Assembly: GCA_037443945.1 (NCBI GenBank)
Contig: JBBINH010000002.1
Span: 124,001 to 188,000 of the forward strand
DNA: 64,000 bases
DNA from: SSF26 sp037443945
GTDB lineage: Bacteria > Chloroflexota > Anaerolineae > J102
Reading direction: 5' to 3'
Positions 33,910 to 41,797 of this stretch are shown piece after piece. A program made the translations under genes and the position numbers. The notes beneath the pieces are model-generated. The model saw only the letters and a program-made list of their open reading frames with translations, was not told where the DNA came from and did not search any database. The number at the start of each line of letters is the position of its first letter. The stretch's first letter is position 1.

Positions 33910-34428
33910 ATGGCCTTTGTTGAGGATTTTCAGGATTTGTTGCGGCTTCTCAACCGTCATCCGGAGTGGAAGGCCGAACTTCGTCGTCAGGTCCTCGGCG
34001 AGGAGCTGTCAGCTTTGTCTCAACTTGTCCGCCATCTCACCATAGCCCAGGCTCGAACCGAGGAGTGGCTGGAATGGGTCGAGAGCCGTATCGAGAAATG
34101 GTTCGAAGTCCAGAAGCATACCGAGGAACGGGTAGCGGCGTTGGAGGCAGCGCAAGCGCGAACCGAAGAACGCATCGATCGCCTGGAGATGAGGGTTGCG
34201 GAGCTGAAGGCAGCCCTGGAGCGGGCCGAGGACCGCATCGATCGTCTGGAGATGACGGTGGTGGAGTTGAAGGCGGCCCTGGGCCGGGCTGAGGAGCGTG
34301 TCGAACGTTTGGAGATGGCGGTCGCCGAGTTGAAGGCAGCACAAGGGCGAACTGAAGAGCGCATTCAGCGTCTGGAGATGGCAGTGGCACAGTGGAAAGC
34401 ATCGCAAAGGCAGCGAGGAGCGCATTGA
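33910..34428 (+). CDS. coiled-coil repeat protein
   Basis: A 172-residue, charged, mostly helical protein. A ~45-residue N-terminal segment (FVEDFQDLLRLLNRHPEWKA, ELRRQVLGEELSAL) resembles the start of coiled-coil proteins that in Chloroflexota and relatives carry a C-terminal PD-(D/E)XK-like domain (DUF3782 type, from memory). Here that domain is missing: three full 21-residue units of the type RIDRLEMRVAELKAALERAED (residues 88-150) and a partial fourth lead straight to the stop. Strong AGGAGG lies a few bases before ATG 33910. The protein may oligomerise as a parallel coiled coil. No enzymatic function is visible. Confidence 0.75.
   Translation: MAFVEDFQDLLRLLNRHPEWKAELRRQVLGEELSALSQLVRHLTIAQARTEEWLEWVESRIEKWFEVQKHTEERVAALEAAQARTEERIDRLEMRVAELKAALERAEDRIDRLEMTVVELKAALGRAEERVERLEMAVAELKAAQGRTEERIQRLEMAVAQWKASQRQRGAH
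34171..34359 (+). repeat. three 63-base in-frame tandem repeats
   Basis: Three consecutive 63-base units encode the 21-residue heptad triplets of the coiled-coil protein; a decayed fourth unit follows. Third-codon positions differ between units, so the array is not newly expanded. Copy number could still vary between strains. Confidence 0.7.
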
Positions 34429-34905
34429 GCCTCGGCAGTGCCTGCTCGGGCCAGGGGGGCGGCTGCGCCATTTGCGAGAGCGCTTGACGGCAAGCATGTC
34501 CTTGCCTTCGTCTGGTTGGACAGACACAAAGGGAACGCCTCCGATTTGTCTTGCACCTTATCAACCTTTTATTGCCCCCCAGAGTCAATCTGACCATCGT
34601 CATGTCTGGGATAGGTGGCAGCAAAGAGGTTATCCGGGCTCATCGAGCGGCGGGCTGTGTTGACAGGGCGGGTTTCCGGTAGCGGCTTCGATGACCGGTG
34701 AACCGGTAACGGCAACGGTCTGAATGGGACTCGCTTAGCGTCCCGTTAGGCTCGCCCGCAACGGTCATCGTAACAAGGCTGAGATCGGGTGCCGTTTTTG
34801 GTGGCGGTTGCAGAGCACCGAGACGAACGGTACGCCTATCGGGCCTTGGGGACGTTTTCGTTAGCGTGATTCTGGCTTGGACTCTCGTTTATGGAGGTTT
34901 TTGTG
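34429..34905 (+). other. 477-base intergenic region with candidate structured RNA
   Basis: No supported gene. It carries a nested stem at 34689-34770, listed separately, and ends in GGAGG (34893-34897), the ribosome-binding site of the large surface protein. The remainder shows no recognisable motif. Confidence 0.5.
34689..34770 (+). other. candidate structured RNA element in leader of the surface-protein gene
   Basis: Outer arms CGATGACCG (34689-34697) and CGGTCATCG (34762-34770) are perfectly complementary over 9 bases. They enclose an inner hairpin AATGGGAC (34723-34730) with GTCCCGTT (34740-34747), eight pairs with one G-T. The element is 135 bases before ATG 34906. It matches no riboswitch consensus I could recall, including c-di-GMP-I. 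Confidence 0.35.
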
Positions 34906-37767
34906 ATGAACCGAAAAGTCCTCGCATGGCTATACCTAAGTGTTGCGCTTGTGACCATATGGGTTGCTGTTTTGAGCACGCTCGGCACCGATACTTCTTT
35001 ATCGGCTTCGGTTGTTCCTGTGGCCACGCCCGCCGATCCCTTTGGCATTTATTTCTACCCGGCTCTGCAGCCGGTGGGTGCAGCGCAGATGGTGGCGGCC
35101 GGCGCCCGCTGGGCGCACATCCATATCCACTGGCGCGAGGTCGAGTACGAACGCGGTCGCTACGACTGGTCGCGGCTTGATACGCAGTTGGGGAATCTGG
35201 CGGCTTACGGTTTCCAGATCATCGTGACGGTCAACGAAAACCCGGACTGGGCTGCTGCCACCCGCTGCGGGCCGATTGATGCCGAAGATGTGCCCGCTTT
35301 TGCCGCGTTTTTGGCGGCGGCTGTGTCTCGTTATAGCGTGCCGCCCTATAACGTTCGCCATTGGGCGCTCTACAACGAGGCCGACAACAGCGATGCGGTC
35401 AACTATCCCTGGCTGGGGGGCTGTTGGGGAATGCGACACCAAAACCACGCCGTCGGAGCCGGCGGTGCCGCCTATGCCGCCATGCTGCGGCAGGTCTATC
35501 CGGCCATGAAGGCGGCCAATCCGCAGGTGCAGGTGTGGATCGGAGGCCTGGCCCATGATTGGTTTACGGACGATTCCCGAGATCCCGGCATCTTCGATCG
35601 CGATTTTCTCGATCAAATCCTGGCCGCCGGCGGTGGCCCCTATTTCGATGCCATCAATTTCCACTACTTTCATGCCTGGGAAGGCAAATGGTCAACCAGT
35701 GATCGCTACAACCGGGGTGTCGTGCGCAAGGCGGCCTCGTTGCGGGAGCGGGCTGCTCGTTATGGCGTCAGCAAACCTCTGGTCGTGACCGAGCTGGGCC
35801 ATCCGACAGGGGCCGACGATCCCGGCCAAAACGCCTCCTTGAGCGACGAGATCACCGCGCGTGTGCTCTGGCAGTTGCATGCTCAGGCGATGTCGGCCAA
35901 TCTGACCCCCCTCATCTGGTTGGAGGCCGTCGATGAGACCTGGCTCGCTTACGATTATGGCCTTTTGCGCAGCGATCTGACACCCAAACAGAGTTATACG
36001 GCCTATCAGGCGATGACCCGCGAATTGGCGGGTGCCCAGTTCCGACGGGTGCGAAGGGATTTCCCTACCAGTTTGTTCGGTTACGAATTCCTCGTCGGCG
36101 GTACGGTCAAGACCCTCGTGTGGGCAACCACCAATACGCCCGTCACTTTCCCGGTTGGCACGAGCGGAGGGACGCTGCGGGTGGTAGACAAGTTGGGGAG
36201 CGAGCAGTGGATCACCGACGGCAGCGACGGTGATGAAGATAGTGCGCGCAATGGGGCCGCGCGCCTGTCAATCGGTGTCGATCCGCGCTTGGTGATGGTG
36301 GCGGGAGCCTCCCCAACAGTAACGCCTTCGCCCACAGCCACGCCCAGCCCAACGTCCATGCCTTCGCCTACGGCCACGCCCACTGCGACGCCCACACGGG
36401 GTCTCTCGCCTACCCCTGTCCTGCGAACCAAGGCCTTTCAAAACGGTGTGGCACCCACCAGCAAGTACGCCGGCGCCCGCGATGCCTATGTCGCCGAGCA
36501 ACAACCGACGGCGAATTTCGGCACCGTCACCCCGCTTTGGGTCTCAGGCAGCGATCCCGTCGGCAGCAACAAGGACAAATGGGCCCTCTTGCGATGGAAT
36601 TTGGCGCCGACCACGGGGATTGTGCGCGGGGCCTCTCTGACTCTGACGGTTAGCGATCCATCCGGGACGCAAACCTATGCGCTCTACGAGGTGTTGGAGT
36701 CGTGGGACGAGACCAGGGTGACCTGGAATAGCAAACCGGCACGCGGAACTACGGTGCTCGGTACGGTGGCGGCTTCCGTTACCGGTGCTCTCACGGTGGA
36801 CCTGAACGGCGACGGTGTGGCCGTCGTGCAGAAATGGCTCAACAATCCCAAGAAGAACTACGGATTCTATCTCCTCCACACGACCAACACCGATACCCTT
36901 GGCCTGGAAAGCCGCGAAAAGACGTCGGCCCTTCTGCGACCCAAGCTGAGCATCGTCTACCAGGTGCCCAGCTTCACCCGCGAACCCTGGGTACAGCAGG
37001 TGACGGCAACCGGTGCTACCATCCTGTGGGAAACGGACACGTACGCACGCGGGAACCTGAAATATCGCCTCCAAGGGACCAGTAGCTGGACCACCAAGAC
37101 GGTCACAACGGTTCTGACGGATGGGCGCTGGCAGGCCAGGGCCGTGCTGACCGGTCTGCAACCGGCAAAAACATATGAGTTCCGGGTACGACCGAGCGTA
37201 GACAGCCCGTGGACCGCCGTGCGCACGTTCCGAACCCTTGCCGGTACCCAGGAGGAAGCAACGACGGGGCTCTCGTGGACCGCAGAGGGACTCCCGTTGG
37301 CAACGGCCTGGGCGCTGTACATCCCGGCGCCGGAGGAGGTAACGGCCGGCAATGGCGTGGAGGTGCCGGTTGTGCTGAGACGGACGGCGGAAGGCGCCGA
37401 GGGCATCTTGAGCGGCCTGCATTTCGTGCTCGTCTACGATCCGGTTGCGCTGGCGTTTGACCCGACCGACGCCGATGACGATGGCATCCCCGACGCCATC
37501 CGGATTGCGTCGAACGACGATTGGACGGTGCAGGTACGGCCTGAAGTAGGTCGGGTGGCGATGACGTTGACGGAGGTCGTACCGGGAACGGATGAAGCGG
37601 ATGCGATGCCTTTGTTGTGGCTGAATTTTGAAGCTCAAGCCACCGTCGGCGCCGGATCAAGCCCTGTAGGCTTCAGCCCATCCGACCCGGTTATCGCGGT
37701 CGATCACGAGGGAAGGCGTCTGCGGGTGCCCGCCGACGTCGAAGGGACGAAGTCGATGTTGCCCTGA
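34906..37767 (+). CDS. multidomain surface protein: PslG-like glycosidase, DNRLRE, FN3 and cohesin-like modules
   Basis: A 953-residue secreted protein. Signal peptide (residues 1-35); GH39-like barrel (45-380) with ALYNEADNSD (acid/base Glu 158; the usual Pro is Ala) and VVTELGHP (nucleophile Glu 296); beta domain (390-460); a Thr/Pro/Ser linker (468-505); a DNRLRE beta-sandwich (about 508-687; LLRWNLAPT, WDETRVTWNSKPARG, GFYLLHTTNTD); an FN3-like domain (690-778; VTATGATILWETD, LQPAKTYEFRV); and a cohesin-like domain (about 802-950; GLHFVLVYDPVALAFDPTDA) holding an Asp-rich DADDDGIPD calcium-type loop. It probably binds and cuts the exopolysaccharide at the cell surface. ATG 34906 was chosen over 34891 because GGAGG lies eight bases upstream. 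Confidence 0.82.
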   Translation: MNRKVLAWLYLSVALVTIWVAVLSTLGTDTSLSASVVPVATPADPFGIYFYPALQPVGAAQMVAAGARWAHIHIHWREVEYERGRYDWSRLDTQLGNLAAYGFQIIVTVNENPDWAAATRCGPIDAEDVPAFAAFLAAAVSRYSVPPYNVRHWALYNEADNSDAVNYPWLGGCWGMRHQNHAVGAGGAAYAAMLRQVYPAMKAANPQVQVWIGGLAHDWFTDDSRDPGIFDRDFLDQILAAGGGPYFDAINFHYFHAWEGKWSTSDRYNRGVVRKAASLRERAARYGVSKPLVVTELGHPTGADDPGQNASLSDEITARVLWQLHAQAMSANLTPLIWLEAVDETWLAYDYGLLRSDLTPKQSYTAYQAMTRELAGAQFRRVRRDFPTSLFGYEFLVGGTVKTLVWATTNTPVTFPVGTSGGTLRVVDKLGSEQWITDGSDGDEDSARNGAARLSIGVDPRLVMVAGASPTVTPSPTATPSPTSMPSPTATPTATPTRGLSPTPVLRTKAFQNGVAPTSKYAGARDAYVAEQQPTANFGTVTPLWVSGSDPVGSNKDKWALLRWNLAPTTGIVRGASLTLTVSDPSGTQTYALYEVLESWDETRVTWNSKPARGTTVLGTVAASVTGALTVDLNGDGVAVVQKWLNNPKKNYGFYLLHTTNTDTLGLESREKTSALLRPKLSIVYQVPSFTREPWVQQVTATGATILWETDTYARGNLKYRLQGTSSWTTKTVTTVLTDGRWQARAVLTGLQPAKTYEFRVRPSVDSPWTAVRTFRTLAGTQEEATTGLSWTAEGLPLATAWALYIPAPEEVTAGNGVEVPVVLRRTAEGAEGILSGLHFVLVYDPVALAFDPTDADDDGIPDAIRIASNDDWTVQVRPEVGRVAMTLTEVVPGTDEADAMPLLWLNFEAQATVGAGSSPVGFSPSDPVIAVDHEGRRLRVPADVEGTKSMLP

Positions 37768-37786
37768 GGGCCTGTTAGGGAACGAT

Positions 37787-37823
37787 GCCGGGCATGGCCG
37801 GCCTGACAATGCCCATGCCCGGC
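37787..37823 (+). terminator. terminator-like stem-loop
   Basis: GCCGGGCATGG (37787-37797) pairs perfectly with CCATGCCCGGC (37813-37823) across 15 bases; CCCGTTCTTT follows. The stem is strong but the T tract is weak. It lies 20 bases after the surface-protein stop. Confidence 0.55.
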
Positions 37824-37941
37824 CCCGTTCTTTACCGTTGCCGTCCTTCAAGATAACCTTATCAAATCAAGAGCTCTTCATGCTTCGGCAGGCATGGGGA
37901 GTTATGATGCGACTCCTGTTGACACGCGCACGTCCGCATGT

Positions 37942-37977
37942 GTAACTGCCTGCGTGCCGGCTAAAGTCGCCTGTCAT
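37942..37977. repeat. dispersed intergenic hairpin repeat, copy B
   Basis: Matches copy A (33728-33763) at 30 of 36 positions. Core arms CGGCT (37958-37962) and AGTCG (37965-37969) pair with one G-T. Like copy A it lies between a glycan-locus gene end and the next gene start. Confidence 0.6.
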
Positions 37978-38124
37978 TAGGTAGTGACCCGCATGCCGAG
38001 AAAAGGGCCAAGGGCTTAGCCGAAGGTTGTGCTCGTGATGTTTGTCCATTCGTGCCTTTTGGTGTTATCCTTGGCCTCGGTTGTGCAGGTTTTGCCCCCT
38101 CGCATTCGCCGGAGTGGGTTGAGT

Positions 38125-38154
38125 TTGTTCTGCTCTTTGTCTCTGTCGTATAGT
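38125..38154 (+). promoter_or_regulatory. candidate sigma-70 promoter for the 4,6-dehydratase gene
   Basis: TTGTTC (38125-38130) and TATAGT (38149-38154) with an 18-base spacer, about 98 bases before ATG 38252. Only a pattern match. Confidence 0.4.
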
Positions 38155-38251
38155 GTTCTCGGTCGTGCGGGCCGGCAGCCGACATGAGGATGGCGCATTC
38201 GTTCCGGCTCCTCGTTCCCATCGCCATGGTGCCATGTTCCTGGGGAACGTA

Positions 38252-40255
38252 ATGAAACACTTGCGTAATCGTCATCTCCTTCTTCTTGATTTTACCCTTT
38301 TGCCCACCGCTTCGTACCTCGCTTTTGTTTTGCGGCTGGAGGCATGGGATATCGAGCGCTATTGGTTGGGATGGGCCATTTTTGCTATCCTGGCCACATT
38401 GAGCACCGTACTGACCTTTTGGCGAACTGGGGTCTATGCCCGTTTTTGGCGTTATGCCTCGATTGATGAGGTGGTGTTGTTGGCGGGGGCGATGACGGGA
38501 GGCGCCCTGATCAGTGGCCTCATCGGTCAGCTCCTGCGGATGTGGGCGCCGTGGCCCATTTATATCCCGCGCTCGGTACCCTACATTTTCTTGCTGCTGG
38601 GGTTGGGAGCCACCGCCGGTCCGCGCCTGTTGATGCGGTTTATCGCACGAACAGGTGGGTCTTCTCGTCGTAAACAACCGATGACGCCCGTGGCCATCAT
38701 GGGTGCAGGCGAGGCCGGCTCTATGATTGTGCGCGAGCTGTTGCGCAATCCCCAATTGGGGCTACGGGTGGTGGCCTTTTTCGATGACGACCCGGCCAAG
38801 CGCCGGATGCGGTTACACAACATCCCCGTGGTCGGGAATCGTTATGCCATTCCGGAAGCGGTGGCCCGCTATCGTTTTCGGCAGGTGATCATCGCCATGC
38901 CCACGGCGCCCGGTCGTGAAATCCGCGATATCGTCGGCATCTGCGAGCGTGCCGGTGTGACCACCAAAATCATACCCGGTATGTACGAGCTACTCGGCGG
39001 CAAGGTTCAGGTCACGCAGCTGCGCAATGTCGAAATCGAGGACCTACTACGTCGTGAGCCGGTTACAACTGATATCGAGGCCGTGCGCGAGCTGGTGCGC
39101 AACAAGCGCGTGTTGGTGACGGGCGGCGGAGGTTCCATCGGCAGCGAGTTATCTCGCCAGATCTGGCATTTCGGTCCGGCGCAACTCGTGCTTCTCGGCC
39201 ACGGTGAAAATAGCATTTTCGACATCTACCATGAATTGCTCGAGCGGAATCGGGGCTATGGCGCCGAAGGGGATGACACCTCCAAGAACGGCGTGGATGC
39301 CGCATTGGTCCCCATCATTGCCGATATCCGCTTTGCCGAGGAGATGCAGTTTATCTTCCGGCGCTATCGTCCGGATATCGTCTTCCATGCAGCTGCCCAT
39401 AAACACGTGCCGTTGATGGAAGTGAATCCCGCCGAAGCCGTTGCCAACAATATCCTGGGCACCTACAACCTGCTGCAGGCAGCCCTGGGGACCAACGTAA
39501 GCCATTTTGTCATGATTTCGACCGATAAAGCGGTCAATCCTACCAGTGTTATGGGTGCCACCAAGCGCGTGGCCGAACTGTTGGTCCAGCAGGCGGCCAT
39601 GCGTAGTGGCAGGGCTTATGTGGCCGTGCGTTTCGGCAACGTGTTGGGGAGTCGGGGCAGTGTGGTCCACACGTTTAAGCGTCAGATTGCCGCCGGGGGA
39701 CCGGTTACGGTAACCCATCCGGAGATGAAACGGTACTTCATGACCATCCCCGAGGCCGTGCAACTCGTGCTCCAGGCGTCGGTGTTGGGTAAGGGAGGTG
39801 AGGTGTTTGTCCTCGACATGGGGGAACCGGTCAAGATCGTCGATCTGGCCCGCGATCTGATCGAATTATCGGGTCTGGAGGTGGGCCGGGACATTGAAAT
39901 CGTCTTTACCGGGCCGCGACCCGGCGAGAAGCTCTTTGAGGAGCTCTTTGTGGATGGCGAAACCTACAGCCGCACCCAACACCAAAAAATTTACGTGGCC
40001 ATCGAGGCCAGCCGGATAAGCTCCATCGATTTAGACGAAGGAATCCGCGCCCTGGCCGCTGCTGCCCGGCGACATGACCGTGAGGCCATTATCCGCCTGC
40101 TGCAGAGCCTGGTACCCGAATACCGACCGACAGAGGAAAGCAGTTCGATTTCACTTCCCTCACCAGAAGTTCCGGCCCTGGTCGTTGAGTCCCAATCTCC
40201 GAGGACGGCGCCCCGCGCAAGCCCGCACCGGTTGGGGGACGCCTCAACTTCCTGA
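38252..40255 (+). CDS. PglF/CapD-type UDP-GlcNAc 4,6-dehydratase (membrane-bound)
   Basis: A 667-residue enzyme: four N-terminal membrane helices (residues ~8-130), a nucleotide-binding domain (VAIMGAGEAGSMIVREL, about 147-163), then the catalytic short-chain-dehydrogenase domain with VLVTGGGGSIGSELSRQI, HAAAHKHVPLMEVNPAEA and MISTDKAVNPTSVMGATKR, where Met-x3-Lys replaces the usual Tyr-x3-Lys, as in FlaA1/PglF dehydratases. It forms the 4-keto-6-deoxy sugar used by the PglE-type aminotransferase at 20564. ATG 38252 follows GGGGAA; ATG 38234 is in frame upstream. The Pro/Ser-rich tail (about 630-667) is not part of the fold. Confidence 0.92.
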   Translation: MKHLRNRHLLLLDFTLLPTASYLAFVLRLEAWDIERYWLGWAIFAILATLSTVLTFWRTGVYARFWRYASIDEVVLLAGAMTGGALISGLIGQLLRMWAPWPIYIPRSVPYIFLLLGLGATAGPRLLMRFIARTGGSSRRKQPMTPVAIMGAGEAGSMIVRELLRNPQLGLRVVAFFDDDPAKRRMRLHNIPVVGNRYAIPEAVARYRFRQVIIAMPTAPGREIRDIVGICERAGVTTKIIPGMYELLGGKVQVTQLRNVEIEDLLRREPVTTDIEAVRELVRNKRVLVTGGGGSIGSELSRQIWHFGPAQLVLLGHGENSIFDIYHELLERNRGYGAEGDDTSKNGVDAALVPIIADIRFAEEMQFIFRRYRPDIVFHAAAHKHVPLMEVNPAEAVANNILGTYNLLQAALGTNVSHFVMISTDKAVNPTSVMGATKRVAELLVQQAAMRSGRAYVAVRFGNVLGSRGSVVHTFKRQIAAGGPVTVTHPEMKRYFMTIPEAVQLVLQASVLGKGGEVFVLDMGEPVKIVDLARDLIELSGLEVGRDIEIVFTGPRPGEKLFEELFVDGETYSRTQHQKIYVAIEASRISSIDLDEGIRALAAAARRHDREAIIRLLQSLVPEYRPTEESSSISLPSPEVPALVVESQSPRTAPRASPHRLGDASTS

Positions 40256-40282
40256 ACAAAGGGTAACAACGCTTTAGCGGGG

Positions 40283-41797
40283 ATGGGAATGGAATTAGCC
40301 GGTTTTTCTCGTCGGCGCTGGCTCATAACGATTGGGGTACTCCTGCCGGCAATCGCCTTGCCGTTGGGGCGTTTGGGTCATTCCCTCTGGAGCGACGAAG
40401 CCACCAGCCTATGGTTTGCGCAATGGCCGCTGCCGAGCTTGCTCACAGCGCTTTGCGACCCCCACCCACCGGGCTATTACCTGTTGCTCAAACTCTGGTT
40501 GCGCGGGGGCGAGAGCGAAGCCTGGCTGCGTACTCTTTCGCTGATGGTGGCTACCGGAACAGCCCTGCTTCTGCTGCGTTGGGGGCGGGATCTCAGACCC
40601 GGCGATGCCTATGTGGGGCCACTGGCCGCCTTGCTGCTTGTTACCCAGCCTATGCAGGTCTGGTATGCGGCCGAGGTGCGGATGTACATCCTGGCTCAGG
40701 CCTTGGGATTGGGATGGGTCATGGCGGCCTGGCGCTGGTCAGAACAAAACCGCGCGTTCCGGTATCGAAGCCTGGCCTATACAGTCCTCGGTCTCCTCGC
40801 TTTTGCTGCCGATTTCAGCGCCTTGCTTCCTTGGGCAATAGCCCAGGCCGTCTGGCTGGCGCGCACACGACCGCGACCGTGGCTGTGGCTTGGTATGCAG
40901 GTCGTGGTCTTGGGCCTTTCCGGCCTGCTCTGGCTGAGGCCGGGACAGTGGCAGACACTGCGCCAGAGCTATCATGCCATCTTTCTGGCCGTGCAGGCCC
41001 GTCAGGTAGGGCTGGAACTGAGCCTGGCAGCGGCCAATGGGCTGTTGCGCGGGGGGTTGGTTCTGGCCATGTTGTCGGGATTCGGTTTGGCCTGGTGGTG
41101 GCCGCGGCTACGCGAACGGTTATCGGCGTATCCGTGGTCTCCGGCGGTGGTGGGGATGTGGCTCGCTTTGCTGGTTCTGGCCGCTGTGCCGCGGCTTTAC
41201 TCCCTCAAACGTCAGCTTGTGGTCCTGTTGCCCTATGCAGCCCTCCTTACGGCTCTGGCTCTGCGGCGCCGGCGGCCGAATATGGCCCCGGTTTTGCCTG
41301 TGGCGGGGGTGCTCCTCTCCTTGCTGACCCTGTGGCAGCCCCCGCGCGAACCCTGGCGAGATGTCATCACCACGGAGATGGCTCGCCTTGACGCCAATAC
41401 GGTCGTCTGGGTGGATGATCTGGTCTGGCCGGCCGTTGTGTATTACACACGCCGGTTGGGATGGTCAGAACCGCCTGCGGCCGTCCAGCCATGGATAGGT
41501 AGCCGTCTTCCCGAATTGCCCACGATGACGCCACCGCCCGGCGGAGAGCTATGGTTGTTGACCATGGAGAACCCCTATCGTCATCTCGTGAGGCTATTGC
41601 CCGCTTCTTTTGACGCCGACTACGCCCTCATCGCCGCCTATCATCGGGATGGGATCGGCGTTTCGCGTTGGCGGCGCCGCACCGCACCGCTCAACCCTCC
41701 TCCTTCCCGGCCGGCGCCTCCGCCGGAGGTTGGCTGGGGTCTGTTGTTGCCTTCGCCTCTGGATTCATGTTCTTCTTCCGGTCTGCGACCACAGTGA
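40283..41797 (+). CDS. GT-C membrane glycosyltransferase (ArnT/PMT-like)
   Basis: A 504-residue protein with about ten membrane helices. The first exported loop has SLWSDEATSLWFAQW, the acidic motif (D-E) that forms the active site of lipid-sugar-using GT-C enzymes such as ArnT and PMT; DPHPPGYYLLLKLWL and QPMQVWYAAEVRMYILAQ follow in expected spacing. It uses a polyprenyl-phosphate sugar to glycosylate a glycan or protein outside the membrane. The C-terminal ~30 residues are Pro-rich and overlap the start of the next gene. Starts at ATG 40283 or 40289. Confidence 0.85.
   Translation: MGMELAGFSRRRWLITIGVLLPAIALPLGRLGHSLWSDEATSLWFAQWPLPSLLTALCDPHPPGYYLLLKLWLRGGESEAWLRTLSLMVATGTALLLLRWGRDLRPGDAYVGPLAALLLVTQPMQVWYAAEVRMYILAQALGLGWVMAAWRWSEQNRAFRYRSLAYTVLGLLAFAADFSALLPWAIAQAVWLARTRPRPWLWLGMQVVVLGLSGLLWLRPGQWQTLRQSYHAIFLAVQARQVGLELSLAAANGLLRGGLVLAMLSGFGLAWWWPRLRERLSAYPWSPAVVGMWLALLVLAAVPRLYSLKRQLVVLLPYAALLTALALRRRRPNMAPVLPVAGVLLSLLTLWQPPREPWRDVITTEMARLDANTVVWVDDLVWPAVVYYTRRLGWSEPPAAVQPWIGSRLPELPTMTPPPGGELWLLTMENPYRHLVRLLPASFDADYALIAAYHRDGIGVSRWRRRTAPLNPPPSRPAPPPEVGWGLLLPSPLDSCSSSGLRPQ

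Larger units (their letters stand above)
37768..38251 (+). other. 484-base intergenic region with terminator, repeat copy B and promoter
   Basis: It holds a terminator-like stem just after the preceding stop, copy B of the dispersed repeat and a promoter candidate before the 4,6-dehydratase gene; each is listed separately. No gene was found. Confidence 0.6.

Noticed and set aside
34680..34790. c-di-GMP-I riboswitch before the surface-protein gene
   Set aside because: The characteristic conserved core segments and tetraloop-receptor arrangement are not present; only a generic nested stem remains.
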